Source: Microbulbifer pacificus (GTDB taxonomy: Bacteria; Pseudomonadota; Gammaproteobacteria; Pseudomonadales; Cellvibrionaceae). From it: DNA of 64,000 bases. A program made the translations under genes and the position numbers. The notes below the pieces were generated by a model. That model was not told the DNA's origin, did no database searches, and saw only the letters and a list, made by a program, of their open reading frames with translations. The stretch covers positions 310,001 through 374,000 of the forward strand of contig NZ_CP137555.1 of NCBI RefSeq assembly GCF_033723955.1, in the 5' to 3' direction. Below, piece after piece: positions 35,920-45,515 of this stretch; positions within the stretch are counted from its first letter, which is position 1, and every line of letters begins with the position of its first letter.

Positions 35920-36086
35920 AGCCTCTACCCTCTCGCAATCTACACATTTCGCCCACATGCGGCCCTCTCTTTCCAGTGTAAGTCCTGGCTGAGGGAAAGT
36001 TACGGCACCGCTTCATTGGCAGTCACTTTATGCGCTGATACCATCGAAGTGACTCTCCGACAGACGCTATAACAAGGCTAACAATT

Positions 36087-37739
36087 ATGCGCCTCATTCA
36101 TATCCTCGTTGGTTTGTGCGCCGTACTCGCATCGTGGAATCTTCAGGCAGCGACGCTGGTACACAATTTCTCTGGATACCAGGCAACCGAACAAAACCTG
36201 CAACAGTTCAATACGCTGGTATTCGACCAGGGCAAGGTACTGGCCACCGGCGATTACGCCACCCTCAGCCAAAGCTACCCCAAAGCAACGAAAATCGACG
36301 CCGGTGGCAAGACGCTGCTGCCAGGGCTGATCGACGCCCACGGCCATGTCCTTGGCCTCGGCAGGTTGCAGCAACAGCTGGATCTGCGTGATCTCGATTT
36401 ACCACAGACACTGAAGGCCATCGAACAGTTTTCCCAGAAGGTGCCTGCGGGCGACTGGCTGATCGGGCGCGGCTGGAACCAGGTTCTGTGGGCCGGCAAG
36501 GAATTCCCAACGCGACAGCAACTGGACGCACTGGATATCGATCAGCCGATTTGGCTGCGCCGTATCGATGGACACGCCGGATGGGCCAACAGTGCAGCCA
36601 TGAAACTCGCCGGAATCACCCGCGAAACTCGCGCACCGGCCGGGGGTGAAATCATTCGCGACCGCAGTGGCGAACCGAGCGGCGTCCTCGTGGACAACGC
36701 AATGGCACTACTGGAAAGCGTGATCCCACAGCCCACCCTGCAGGAGGAGAAAGCGGCACTCAAGACGGCCTTTGACCTGGCGCTCTCTCTGGGTCTCACC
36801 GGTCTGCACGACGCCGGCATCTCGGGACAGACATTGGAGGCCTATCGCCAACTGGCATCGGAGAAGGTCATACCGCTGCATGCCTACCCGATGATCTCGA
36901 TCGATGACAAGAATCTGCCGCAACTACTCGCTGCTGGTTATGTCGGCGCCCCGGATGAAAGGCTCTATGTACGCAGCGTCAAGGTGTATGTCGACGGCGC
37001 CCTCGGCAGCCGCGGTGCCGCCCTGCTGGAGCCCTACCACGACCGCCCCGGTGAAAAGGGGCTGCTCATCGCCACCGAGAGCGAATTGTTACAGCAGATA
37101 AAACTGGCTACGGACAACAAGTTCCAGGTAAACACCCACGCAATTGGTGACCGTGCGAACCACATCGTGCTGGACATATTGCAATCGCTAAACAAGGACC
37201 ACGACCAGAAACCATCCCGCCATCGGATCGAACACGCCCAGGTCCTGACGATCGATGATATCGAGCGCTTTCCGTCACTGAACCTGATCGCCTCGATGCA
37301 GCCGGTACACGCCACCAGCGACAAGAACATGGCCGGCGACCGCCTCGGCGAAAAACGACTTGCACGCGCTTACGCGTGGCGAAAATTCCTCGAGCAAGGC
37401 ACCAGAATAGCGTCCGGTTCCGACTTCCCGGTAGAGCCAGTCAATCCGTTATTCGGCATTCACGCAGCGGTCACCCGCCGCGACCGGCAAGGAGACCCGG
37501 AACAGGGATGGCACATGGAAGAAGCAATGAACATGGAAGAGGCGCTGCGCTCTTTCACCCTGGACGCCGCCTATGCCAGCCACCAGGAACAGGTCATCGG
37601 CAGCCTGGAGCCGGGCAAGTTCGCGGACTTTATCCTGCTCGACCGCAATATTTTCACCACTGATCCGCAGGAAATCTGGCAGGCAAAAGTCTTGGAAACC
37701 TGGGTGGAAGGAGAAAAAGTTTACACACGCAGTGAATAA
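36087..37739 (+). CDS. secreted amidohydrolase, YtcJ-like (amidohydrolase 3)
   Basis: A 550-residue metal-dependent hydrolase. The first 21 residues (MRLIHILVGLCAVLASWNLQA) are a cleavable signal peptide, placing it in the periplasm. The composite beta domain is followed by LLPGLIDAHGHVLGLG (first metal His pair), DLRDLDLPQTL, VYVDGALGSRGAALLEPY, VNTHAIGDRANHIVLD, HRIEHAQVL and SGSDFPVEPVNPLFGIHAAVTR with the catalytic Asp. Relatives hydrolyse N-acyl or cyclic amides; the substrate is not known. It stands alone, with an AACAATT spacer before ATG 36087 and no strong ribosome site, and ends at a symmetrical terminator shared with the convergent peptidase gene. Confidence 0.9.
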   Translation: MRLIHILVGLCAVLASWNLQAATLVHNFSGYQATEQNLQQFNTLVFDQGKVLATGDYATLSQSYPKATKIDAGGKTLLPGLIDAHGHVLGLGRLQQQLDLRDLDLPQTLKAIEQFSQKVPAGDWLIGRGWNQVLWAGKEFPTRQQLDALDIDQPIWLRRIDGHAGWANSAAMKLAGITRETRAPAGGEIIRDRSGEPSGVLVDNAMALLESVIPQPTLQEEKAALKTAFDLALSLGLTGLHDAGISGQTLEAYRQLASEKVIPLHAYPMISIDDKNLPQLLAAGYVGAPDERLYVRSVKVYVDGALGSRGAALLEPYHDRPGEKGLLIATESELLQQIKLATDNKFQVNTHAIGDRANHIVLDILQSLNKDHDQKPSRHRIEHAQVLTIDDIERFPSLNLIASMQPVHATSDKNMAGDRLGEKRLARAYAWRKFLEQGTRIASGSDFPVEPVNPLFGIHAAVTRRDRQGDPEQGWHMEEAMNMEEALRSFTLDAAYASHQEQVIGSLEPGKFADFILLDRNIFTTDPQEIWQAKVLETWVEGEKVYTRSE

Positions 37740-37775
37740 CGGCTAAGTAGAATCCACAACACTACCGCTCAGTAT

Positions 37776-37812
37776 AAAAAAAGCCGCAACAATATCTGTT
37801 GCGGCTTTTTTA
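37776..37812. terminator. bidirectional terminator between amidohydrolase and M3 peptidase genes
   Basis: Seven A residues, then GCCGCAACA, a five-base loop, TGTTGCGGC and a T run. Both sides carry the poly-T equivalent, so it can serve both convergent genes. Confidence 0.9.
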
Positions 37813-37860
37813 TGTTTATCAAGATTGAATGTGGCGGACCGAGCGGCCCGCCGGAATAAT

Positions 37861-40089
37861 TCAGTTCTTGACGGCAACCGTGGTCGCTTTTTCACCTGCC
37901 TCCCCAGGAACCGGGAATCCGCGATCACGCATCAGCGGCTCGATGCCCGCATCGCGGCCACGGAACAGACGGTAGGCCTCTGCCGGATCGATGGCGTTGC
38001 GCGGAGCGAACAGGTATTTCACCAGCTTGGCTGCCACTTCCTTATCGTAGAAGCCATCTTTCGCCTCGGCGAAGGCCTCAGAGGCGTCAGAGGTCAGCAC
38101 ATCCGCCCACATGTAACCGTAGTAACCAGCGGAATAACCCTCGCCAGAGAAGATGTGGCCGAACTGCGGCGTGCGGTGGCGCATAACCAGCTCGCTGGGC
38201 ATACCCAGCGCATCCAGGGTTTCACGTTCGAACTTGTCGGGGTCAATCCCCTCCGGATCGGTCGTGTGCAGCTTCATGTCAACCAGCGCGGATGCCAGGT
38301 ACTCGGTGGTGGAGAAGCCTTGGTTGAAGTTGGCCGCCTTCTTGATCTTGGCTACCAACTCCGCAGGAATCGGCTCACCGGTTTTGTAGTGAACCAGGAA
38401 CTGATCGATTACCGGATCAGTGCTCAACCAGCGCTCCAGCAACTGAGACTGGAACTCTGTGTAATCGCGCACACCGCTGTTCAATGTCGGGTAAGCGACG
38501 TTGGACGCGAGGAAGTGCAGCGCGTGGCCAAATTCGTGGAAGAAGGTGGTCGCATCGTCCCAGCTCACCAGTACAGGTTCGCCCGGCGCACCTTTGATGA
38601 AGTTGGAGTTATTGGAAGCGAGTACGGTCTTCTTGCCATCAAAAGTGCTGTGATCGCGGTACATGCTGGCCCAGGCACCGGAGCGTTTGCCAGCGCGCGC
38701 GAACGGATCCAGGTACCACAGACCGATGTGCGCACCGGAAGTCTTGTCTTTGACTTCCCACACTTTTACGTCTTCGTGGTAGACAGGCACACTGCCAGCC
38801 TTAACCGGCGTGAAGCTGAAATTGAACAGTTCACCGGCAACGTAGAACATGCCTTCACGCAGATTGTCCAGCTGCAGATACTGTTTCACTTCGTCGGAAT
38901 TCAGATCGTATTTTGCCGCGCGCACTTTTTCCGCGTAGAAGCGGTAATCCCAGGGCTCGATCTTGATGCCGGCTTTTTCTGCATCGGCAACCGCCTGCAT
39001 ATCCGCCACTTCTTCGTGTACCCGGGCAACGGCCGCCGGCCACACCGCTTCCATCAGTTCGATAGCATTTTCCGGAGTTTTCGCCATGCGGTTCTGCAGC
39101 CGCCACTGGGCGTAGTTGTCAAAGCCCAGCAGGCCTACACGCTCATCGCGCAACTGCAGAATCTCGGCGATGATCGCGTTGTTGTCGTGCTCGCCGCCGT
39201 TGTCACCACGGCTGTAGTAGTTGCGCCAAACCTGCTCGCGCAGCGCACGATCTTCTGAATAGGTCAGGAACGGATCCATGGAAGAGCGCGTATTGGTGAT
39301 CGCGTAATTGCCCTTCTGCCCTTTTTCCTCCGCCAGCGCGGCCGCCGCCTTGACGAAGGATTCCGGCAGGCCCTTCAGCTGATCGCTGCGCAGGAAGATA
39401 TCGTAGCCCTCTTCGTCCGCCAGTACGTTGTTGGCGAATTTGGTGTGCAGCTCCGCAAGGCGCTCGTTGATTTCCGCATAGCGCGACTTGGCTTCACCGG
39501 TCAGGGTGGCGCCATTGGTGGCAAACTGGTCGTAGGTCAGTTCCACAACGCGCTTTTGTTCCGCTGTCAGATCCGAATCATTGCGCGCATCAAACACCGC
39601 TTTTACACGCTGAAACAGCTTGTCATTCTGGATGATCTTGGTGTTGAACGCAGCGAGCTGAGGAGCCATCTCTGCCTGCACGGCACGGAATTCTGGAGAT
39701 GACATATTGCCGCTCCAGATGCCCCAGTATGTAAATACCTGATTCAGCGCCTTGCCGCTGCGCTCCATCTGTTCAATGGTATTGGCGAACGTGGGCGCTT
39801 CAGGGTTGTTGGCAATACGATCGATCTCGATCAGATTCTGCGCCATGCCGAACTCAAGGGCCGGCTTCACGTCTTCAACCTTCATTTTGTCAAACGCGGG
39901 CACACCGCCATAGGGACCGGTCCACTCGGCCAGCAGTGGGTTGGTACTGGCAACGTCTGCCACAATCGCCGCGGACGCGACGGCCTGTTCGGCGGGCTTG
40001 GCGACCTGTGCCTGTTCGGAATCTTTACCGCATCCACCCAGGGTTGCGAGGGCTGCAGCAATGGACATCGCGATCAATGTTTGACGCAT
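37861..40089 (-). CDS. dcp: M3-family peptidyl-dipeptidase (Dcp-like) lipoprotein
   Basis: A 742-residue zinc metallopeptidase that releases C-terminal dipeptides. The first 20 residues form a lipoprotein signal (MRQTLIAMSIAAALATLGGC), so it is anchored in the periplasm, unlike the cytoplasmic E. coli Dcp. The HEFGH zinc motif is at residues 518-522, with the distant Glu ligand about 25-30 residues further on. Other M3 landmarks are LGFDNYAQWRLQNRMAKTP, AHIGLWYLDPFARAGKRSGAWASM and HTPQFGHIFSGEGYSAGYYGYMWADVL. ATG 40089 follows a GAGG site. The 293-base region upstream (40090-40382) contains the promoter and a terminator for the neighbouring GST gene and no gene. Confidence 0.93.
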   Translation of the reverse strand: MRQTLIAMSIAAALATLGGCGKDSEQAQVAKPAEQAVASAAIVADVASTNPLLAEWTGPYGGVPAFDKMKVEDVKPALEFGMAQNLIEIDRIANNPEAPTFANTIEQMERSGKALNQVFTYWGIWSGNMSSPEFRAVQAEMAPQLAAFNTKIIQNDKLFQRVKAVFDARNDSDLTAEQKRVVELTYDQFATNGATLTGEAKSRYAEINERLAELHTKFANNVLADEEGYDIFLRSDQLKGLPESFVKAAAALAEEKGQKGNYAITNTRSSMDPFLTYSEDRALREQVWRNYYSRGDNGGEHDNNAIIAEILQLRDERVGLLGFDNYAQWRLQNRMAKTPENAIELMEAVWPAAVARVHEEVADMQAVADAEKAGIKIEPWDYRFYAEKVRAAKYDLNSDEVKQYLQLDNLREGMFYVAGELFNFSFTPVKAGSVPVYHEDVKVWEVKDKTSGAHIGLWYLDPFARAGKRSGAWASMYRDHSTFDGKKTVLASNNSNFIKGAPGEPVLVSWDDATTFFHEFGHALHFLASNVAYPTLNSGVRDYTEFQSQLLERWLSTDPVIDQFLVHYKTGEPIPAELVAKIKKAANFNQGFSTTEYLASALVDMKLHTTDPEGIDPDKFERETLDALGMPSELVMRHRTPQFGHIFSGEGYSAGYYGYMWADVLTSDASEAFAEAKDGFYDKEVAAKLVKYLFAPRNAIDPAEAYRLFRGRDAGIEPLMRDRGFPVPGEAGEKATTVAVKN

Positions 40090-40340
40090 CGACTCGATCC
40101 TCTTGTATCTATGTTTATATGAGTGATTCTATGATTATTAAAATCCTGACCGCCCGGAGTGTACCCCGGGTCGATGGATGTAGCCATGACGCGCCGACCA
40201 GCCCACAATTTTATACGGCGAAGTGCCTTTCTGGCCGAACACCCCTCTTCCCGTGGCTAACTTTGCGGAGGAAAGTCTGTGCGATAGATAGGGAACGCCA
40301 TTTGATAACGGCGTATTAAGTGGGTTAATTTTAGGCTAGC

Positions 40341-40365
40341 AAAAATAGCCGGGGCCACCCCCGGC
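40341..40365 (-). terminator. rho-independent terminator of the GST gene
   Basis: GCCGGGG and CCCCGGC at 40348-40365 form a 7-bp GC stem with a CCAC loop. On the minus strand it is followed by TATTTTT. It lies 17 bases past the GST stop. Confidence 0.75.
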
Positions 40366-40382
40366 ATCTCACAAATACCGGG

Positions 40383-41063
40383 TCAGCCCCGGCGATCTTC
40401 CACAATGGTTCCGAACATCTCGAGTTCCGCATCGTGAGCGCTCTCGCGCCAAACCTCACGCAGCGCATCGGCAATCCAGTCCTGCATGCCCGGCAACGCC
40501 AGAATCCGCTCGCAATAGCCCATGGCCTCTTCGCCAAGCGAAAGCTGGTATCCGCGCAGGCGAATGGTTACCGGTGCAAAGAACGCGTCCACTGCGGTAA
40601 ATGCTGATCCCGCAAGATAAGGGCCGCCGAAGCGCTTAAGCCCCTGCAGCCACAACTCCTCAACCCGGTCGAGATCCTTCTGCAGCGCCGCATCGACCTC
40701 ACGCAATGCCACGGTGACGCCACAGTTCATACTGCACTGGTTGCGCAGCGCAAAAAAGCCCGAGTGCATTTCCGCCGCGGCGCTACGCGCCCACGCCCTC
40801 GCCTGCCGATCCTGCGGCCACACCGATGGGAAGGATTCGTAGAGATATTCAGCAATGGCAAGGGAATCCCATACGGTGGTCTCCCCGTCGACCAGGCAAG
40901 GCACCAGACCTGTGGGAGAAAACTTGCGGAATATATTCCAGCTGCCACCCTCGTCAAACGGTACGAGCTGCTCTTCGAAGGGAATATTCAGCTGCGTGGC
41001 CAGTAGCCAGGGGCGCAGAGACCACGAGGAATAATTTTTATTGCCGATAAATAACTGATACAT
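40383..41063 (-). CDS. glutathione S-transferase family protein
   Basis: A 226-residue GST-fold protein. The thioredoxin-like N-terminal domain reads MYQLFIGNKNYSSWSLRPWLLATQLNIPFEEQLVPF, with the catalytic Ser in the NYSSW region and the cis-Pro in TGLVPCLVDG. The all-helical C-terminal domain includes GPYLAGSAFTAVDAFFAPVTIRLRGYQL, the N-capping motif. The YSSWSLRPWL version is typical of the YfcF/YibF-like bacterial group. ATG 41063 has an AGGGAG site six bases upstream. It lies 53 bases downstream of the DAHP synthase gene and may be its last co-transcribed gene. The substrate is unknown. Confidence 0.9.
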   Translation of the reverse strand: MYQLFIGNKNYSSWSLRPWLLATQLNIPFEEQLVPFDEGGSWNIFRKFSPTGLVPCLVDGETTVWDSLAIAEYLYESFPSVWPQDRQARAWARSAAAEMHSGFFALRNQCSMNCGVTVALREVDAALQKDLDRVEELWLQGLKRFGGPYLAGSAFTAVDAFFAPVTIRLRGYQLSLGEEAMGYCERILALPGMQDWIADALREVWRESAHDAELEMFGTIVEDRRG

Positions 41064-41116
41064 CGCGATCTCCCTCGCTAATGGATTTGTCTGCTTTGGC
41101 GTCTGGGGTTGCCGTA

Positions 41117-42526
41117 TCAGGCGCCGCCGTTGCGGCCCTCGCGCAGCAATTCCGAAATGCAGAATGCGAGTTCGAGCACCTGATCTGCATTCAGGCGAGG
41201 GTCGCACTGGGTGCGATAACAGCTGGCGAGATCCGCATCGGAAATTTTCCAGGCTCCCCCGGTACACTCGGTCACATGCTGCCCGGTCATCTCCAGATGG
41301 ATGCCACCCGGGTGGCTGCCCTCGGCACGGTGAACCGCAAAGAAATCGCGAATTTCCCGCAGGATATTGTCGAAGTTCCGCGTCTTGTAACCGCTTGAGG
41401 CCTTCTCAGTGTTGCCGTGCATGGGGTCGGTACTCCACACCACCGAACGCCCTTCCCTCTCCACCGCCCGCACCAGCGCCGGCAACTTCTCGCCCAGGGT
41501 ATCCGCCCCCATGCGGGTGATCAGTGTCAGGCGCCCCGGCTCGTTGTTCGGGTTCAGGCGATCGATCAGTCGGATCAGCTCATCGGTGGCCATACCCGGC
41601 CCGACTTTCACACCGATGGGGTTCCACACACCTGCAAGGAATTCCACATGGGCAGCGTCCAGCTGGCGGGTGCGCTCGCCAATCCACAGCATATGTGCCG
41701 AACAGTCATACCATTTACCGGTGAGACTATCGGTGCGAGTCAGCGCTTGCTCGTAATTCAGCAACAGCGCCTCGTGCGATGTGTACAAGGTAGTTTCGCG
41801 AATAGCCGGCGTATTGCTGGAGTTAACCCCACACACCGCCATAAATTCCAGCGCATCCTGCAGACGCTCCGCCAATTGCAGGTAGCGATCACGCTGCGGA
41901 TTATTTTCCAGGTAACTCAGGTTCCAAGCATGCACCTGGTGCAGGTCGGCGAGACCGCCCTGGGCAAAGGCGCGTAGCAGGTTCAGCGTGGCCGCGGACT
42001 GGTTATAGGCCGTCAGCATCCGCCGGGGATCCGGTACCCGCGCCTCCGCGGTGAAGTCAATGCCGTTGATAATGTCGCCGCGATAGCTGGGCAGTTCCAC
42101 ACCGCCGATATTCTCCATATCCGCGGAACGGGGCTTGGCATACTGCCCTGCCATACGCGCTACCTTTACCACCGGCAGGTTGCCGGCAAAGGTCAGTACC
42201 ACCGCCATCTGCAGCAGGACCTTGAACGTATCGCGAATACGGTTGGCATTGAAATCGGCAAACGATTCGGCGCAATCGCCGCCCTGCAACAGAAACGCCT
42301 TGCCCTGCGCAACATCCGCCAGCTGCCTGCGCAGCTCGCGTGCCTCGGCGGCAAAAACCAGCGGCGGATAGCCAGCGAGCTCACGCTCGACCGCTTCCAC
42401 ATCGGAAATTGACTGGTATTTGGGCTGCTGGTGGGCCGTGAGCTTGCGCCAGCTCGCCGGATCCCAGGGTTTGACTAAAGGCTCGGACACGGGGGTATCT
42501 ACCTCAACTTCCATTTTCGGTTTCAC
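41117..42526 (-). CDS. class II 3-deoxy-7-phosphoheptulonate synthase (DAHP synthase)
   Basis: The first enzyme of the shikimate pathway, joining phosphoenolpyruvate and erythrose 4-phosphate. It is of the plant-like AroAII type, 469 residues, unrelated in length and motifs to AroF/G/H. Landmarks are [53 protein letters not shown] [70 protein letters not shown] and [20 protein letters not shown]. The start is a GTG at 42526 or an ATG at 42514, neither with a clear ribosome site. Class II enzymes in proteobacteria may serve housekeeping or secondary metabolism. Its neighbour encodes an aromatic aminotransferase, which fits aromatic amino acid synthesis. Confidence 0.94.
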   Translation of the reverse strand: MKPKMEVEVDTPVSEPLVKPWDPASWRKLTAHQQPKYQSISDVEAVERELAGYPPLVFAAEARELRRQLADVAQGKAFLLQGGDCAESFADFNANRIRDTFKVLLQMAVVLTFAGNLPVVKVARMAGQYAKPRSADMENIGGVELPSYRGDIINGIDFTAEARVPDPRRMLTAYNQSAATLNLLRAFAQGGLADLHQVHAWNLSYLENNPQRDRYLQLAERLQDALEFMAVCGVNSSNTPAIRETTLYTSHEALLLNYEQALTRTDSLTGKWYDCSAHMLWIGERTRQLDAAHVEFLAGVWNPIGVKVGPGMATDELIRLIDRLNPNNEPGRLTLITRMGADTLGEKLPALVRAVEREGRSVVWSTDPMHGNTEKASSGYKTRNFDNILREIRDFFAVHRAEGSHPGGIHLEMTGQHVTECTGGAWKISDADLASCYRTQCDPRLNADQVLELAFCISELLREGRNGGA

Positions 42527-42629
42527 TGCAGATAACTACAGACGGCGCGCCGCCAAATTGCCGCACGCCAGCCTGTCAGGGAGAGCAGGAATATTCAGGC
42601 CGCGCCCAGTGCGCGACCTATGCCCTGCA

Positions 42630-43826
42630 TCAGGATTCCAGAACTTCAGCCACGGACTGGCAGAAGTAGGCCATGTTGCTCTCACTCAGACCGGCGATGC
42701 TGATACGGCTGGAATCTACCATATAAATGGAATAGTCCCGCTGCAGTTTATGAACCTGCTCCGGGGTAATGCCGAGGAATGAGAACATTCCCTTCTGTCT
42801 TTCGATAAAGCTGAAGTCACCAGCAGCACCCGCGATCTTAAGGCTTTCCACCAGACCGGAACGCAAGCCGTTGATGCGCTCACGCATTTCGGTGAGTTCC
42901 GCTTCCCAGTTTGCGCGCAATCCGGCATCGGTCAGAATGGACTCAACGATGGCCCCGCCATGGCTGGGCGGCATCGAGTAGTTGCCGCGCACCACGTTCA
43001 GCAGCTGGCTCTGTCCGCGATCCGCCGCCGCGGCATCGCTGTAAATCACCATAGCCAAGCCGACGCGCTCGCGGTAGAGACCAAAGTTTTTCGAACAAGA
43101 AGCGGCCACCAGCATTTCCGGCACAGATTCCGCCATCAGGCGCAGGCCATAGGCATCGGCATCGAGGCTTTCGCCGAAGCCCTGATAGGCCATATCCACA
43201 AACGGGGTAAAGCCCTGCTTCTGGGCCATTTCCGCCAACACCTTCCACTGCTCGCGAGACAAATCCGCACCGCAGGGGTTGTGGCAGCAGGCATGGAACA
43301 GCACCAGGTCGCCCTCACCCACCTGCTTCAGCGCTTCCACCATGGCATCAAATTGCAGGCTGCTGGTGGCGCGGTCGTAATAGGGGTAACTCTTGATCTG
43401 CAGACCGGCGTTGCCGAGCAGCGGAACGTGGTTGGCCCAGGTCGGATCGCTGACCCAGATGGTAGCGCCGGCTTTGGCACGGTTGGTAAATTCGGCGAGC
43501 ACGCGCAGCGCACCACAACCGCCCGGGGTCTGCGCAGAGCGCACCCGATTACCCACCAGTGCCGGATGCCCCGCACCCAACACCAGTTCCTGCATGGCGC
43601 TGTTGAACCCGGGGGTACCTGCAGGACCGATATAGGATTTAGTTTCTTCACTCTGCAGCAGGCGGGTTTCCGCCTCTTTCACGGCCTGCAAAACTGGCGT
43701 GTGGCCCGCCTCGTCTTTATAAACACCCACCCCCAAGTCGATCTTGCTGGGGTTTTCGTCGGTGCGGTAGGTGGCCAGCAGGCCGAGGATCGGGTCAGCC
43801 GGAAGGCTTTTCAGGTGGTCGAACAT
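42630..43826 (-). CDS. aromatic amino acid aminotransferase (TyrB/AspC class I)
   Basis: A 398-residue PLP enzyme that interconverts aromatic or dicarboxylic amino acids and their 2-oxoacids. Landmarks are PADPILGLLATYRTDENPSKIDLGVGVYKDE, SYIGPAGTPGF, HACCHNPCGADLSREQW, the Schiff-base Lys246 in SCSKNFGLYRERVG, and Arg in SRISIAGL near the C-terminus, which binds substrate carboxylate. ATG 43826 has AGGAG five bases upstream; ten earlier codons of open frame are dropped. It lies between the MarR gene and DAHP synthase, all on the minus strand. It may act in tyrosine/phenylalanine synthesis, or with the indolepyruvate oxidoreductase and maleylacetoacetate isomerase in degradation. Confidence 0.92.
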   Translation of the reverse strand: MFDHLKSLPADPILGLLATYRTDENPSKIDLGVGVYKDEAGHTPVLQAVKEAETRLLQSEETKSYIGPAGTPGFNSAMQELVLGAGHPALVGNRVRSAQTPGGCGALRVLAEFTNRAKAGATIWVSDPTWANHVPLLGNAGLQIKSYPYYDRATSSLQFDAMVEALKQVGEGDLVLFHACCHNPCGADLSREQWKVLAEMAQKQGFTPFVDMAYQGFGESLDADAYGLRLMAESVPEMLVAASCSKNFGLYRERVGLAMVIYSDAAAADRGQSQLLNVVRGNYSMPPSHGGAIVESILTDAGLRANWEAELTEMRERINGLRSGLVESLKIAGAAGDFSFIERQKGMFSFLGITPEQVHKLQRDYSIYMVDSSRISIAGLSESNMAYFCQSVAEVLES

Positions 43827-43916
43827 GGTAACTCCTGATGATTCATGCCCGCGCACTCGCGGGGTGCGCAGGCTGGTGATTTTGGCATGTATCTAGCGCG
43901 GTCAAATGCCCAGGTT

Positions 43917-44438
43917 TCAGTCGATGAGGCCGCGGTTGGCCCAATCCTGCGCGCGAGCCATGAGTTTTTCGATAATGCTGTCGAGCTGACGGCGCTCGTC
44001 GGTGGAGAGTGAACCCATCAGGTCATTCTCGTACTGTTGCGCCAGAGGTACGATGCGCTCGTACACGTCGCGGCCTAGCTCCGACAGATTCAGTACCTGG
44101 CGACGGCGGTCGGCGAGGTCTTCACTACGGGTGATGTAGTCATTCTTGATAAGGATCGACACGGCGCGACTGATCGCCACCTTATCCATCGCCGTCTGCT
44201 CTACCAGATCCGCGGCGGAGAGATTGGGGAAGCGGCCGAGAATCGCCATGACGCGCCAAGCCGGAATAGTGAGGTCAAAGCGCGCGCTGTAGGCATCCGC
44301 AATGGCATTACTCACACGGTTGGAGAGTACCGACAGCCGATACGGCAGAAACTTCTCCAAACGCAGGTCGTCGGGGCGCACCGCTTCACTGGGGCTTGCC
44401 AGATCCGAGGTTTCGCTTCGTGTGTTATCTGTTGTCAT
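43917..44438 (-). CDS. MarR-family transcriptional regulator
   Basis: A 173-residue winged-helix repressor. The DNA-binding part reads LTIPAWRVMAILGRFPNLSAADLVEQTAMDKVAISRAVSILIKNDYITRSEDLADRRRQVLNLSELG, with the DRR wing motif; dimerisation helices flank it on both sides. The polar 25-residue N-terminus is probably disordered. Two copies of a GGTTTCAA-based element lie 38-75 bases upstream and look like its operator, which suggests autoregulation and possibly control of the divergent maiA. Its placement beside an aromatic aminotransferase suggests an aromatic-acid ligand, as for other MarR proteins, but that is inference. Confidence 0.9.
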   Translation of the reverse strand: MTTDNTRSETSDLASPSEAVRPDDLRLEKFLPYRLSVLSNRVSNAIADAYSARFDLTIPAWRVMAILGRFPNLSAADLVEQTAMDKVAISRAVSILIKNDYITRSEDLADRRRQVLNLSELGRDVYERIVPLAQQYENDLMGSLSTDERRQLDSIIEKLMARAQDWANRGLID

Positions 44439-44854
44439 TGCGGTTCATTCACCTGCTGAGGATCGGGTTGTACCAGGTTTCAAATGTAACTAAGATTGGT
44501 TTCAATTGTAACCACTGCCGCAGGAATTTTTGCCCGTGACAGATTGCCGGCAGCCGCCGACTAGGCCGTTTTGAACGCAAGCACTCGATCCGAGAACCCG
44601 GAAAGTGGGGAATCCAGAGCAACGGACCCTGACGAATATTTCGACGCTCGGGCACGCCAGTACAGCATCTGAAGAAATCGGCCGCGCATTATACGGGCTT
44701 TGACGCCATTTTTGTCAGCCAACTCCTTGTTTCGCGCAAACTATTTGCGCGGGCGTGCAACGGCGGCAATTCTCCACGGAACATTATTCAAGGCCAGGCG
44801 CGTACCACCCGCAACCACCAATAACCATTCGCCATACAGACAGGAACGCCAACT
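44439..44854. other. 416-base divergent spacer (marR / maiA)
   Basis: No gene is visible; the short frames here lack ribosome sites and family patterns. The left end holds the tandem GGTTTCAA operator-like elements. The remaining 340 bases are of ordinary composition, and I see no further structure. Confidence 0.5.
44476..44513 (-). promoter_or_regulatory. tandem operator-like repeats upstream of marR
   Basis: GGTTTCAAATGTAAC (44476-44490) and GGTTTCAATTGTAACC (44498-44513) repeat with a 22-base period, two helical turns. The second copy is itself a near-palindrome (GGTT, CAATTG, AACC). MarR dimers bind palindromes of this size, so autoregulation is likely. Confidence 0.6.
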
Positions 44855-45490
44855 ATGGAACTGCACGGCTACTTTCGCTCTTCCGCCAGCTACCGGGTGC
44901 GCATTGCCCTCAACCTCAAGGGACTCGAATACGATTACCATCCGGTAAACCTGTTGAAAGGAGAACAACGAGAGCCCTCCTATCGCAGCCTCAACCCACA
45001 GGGGCTGGTGCCGGCCCTGATCGACGCAGGTCATGTGTTTACCCAGTCTCTTGCCATTCTCGAATGGCTGGATGAGCAGCACCCGGAGCCGGCGCTGCTG
45101 CCACAAGATCCCCTGGCCCGCGCCAGAGTGCGTGCGCTCGCGTATAACATCGCCTGCGATATTCAGCCCCTGCAAAATCTTCGGGTGCTCAAGTACCTGC
45201 AGGCGGAACTGGGCGTGGAAGAAGAGCAGAAAATTGCGTGGATTCGCCACTGGATTGATGACGGTTTCAAGGCACTGGAAAGCCAGCTGAACACCGGGGC
45301 GGAGCAATTTGTTGGCGGCGACAAGCCGGGGCTATTTGAATGCTGCCTCATGCCACAAATCTACAATGCGGAGCGTTTCGGCATGGACATGACGCACTAC
45401 CCGCACATTTCCCGAATCGCCAACGCCTGCGCCACCCTGCCCGCCTTCGACAAGGCGAGACCGGAAAACCAGCCAGACAGCACCCTGTAA
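44855..45490 (+). CDS. maiA: maleylacetoacetate isomerase (zeta-class GST)
   Basis: A 211-residue zeta-class glutathione transferase isomerising maleylacetoacetate to fumarylacetoacetate in tyrosine/homogentisate degradation. The class signature is ELHGYFRSSASYRVRIALNLKGLEYDYHPVNL (usually SSCSxRVRIAL; here Ala replaces the Cys). NPQGLVPALIDAG carries the cis-Pro, QSLAILEWLDEQHPEPALLPQDP follows, and the helical domain begins IACDIQPLQNLRVL, a zeta-specific stretch. AGGAA lies eight bases before ATG 44855. The other homogentisate pathway genes (hpd, hmgA, fahA) are not in the window. It converges on the MscS gene with 25 bases between. Confidence 0.93.
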   Translation: MELHGYFRSSASYRVRIALNLKGLEYDYHPVNLLKGEQREPSYRSLNPQGLVPALIDAGHVFTQSLAILEWLDEQHPEPALLPQDPLARARVRALAYNIACDIQPLQNLRVLKYLQAELGVEEEQKIAWIRHWIDDGFKALESQLNTGAEQFVGGDKPGLFECCLMPQIYNAERFGMDMTHYPHISRIANACATLPAFDKARPENQPDSTL

Positions 45491-45515
45491 TAGGCCATCA
45501 TCGGGCCGAGGATTA

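Noticed and set aside
37825..39258. 477-codon plus-strand frame opposite the M3 peptidase gene
   Set aside because: Complement of a clear HEFGH metallopeptidase; starts inside its terminator.
40131..40319. Possible small plus-strand gene upstream of the M3 peptidase
   Set aside because: No ribosome site, no conserved pattern; the region is better explained as promoter sequence.
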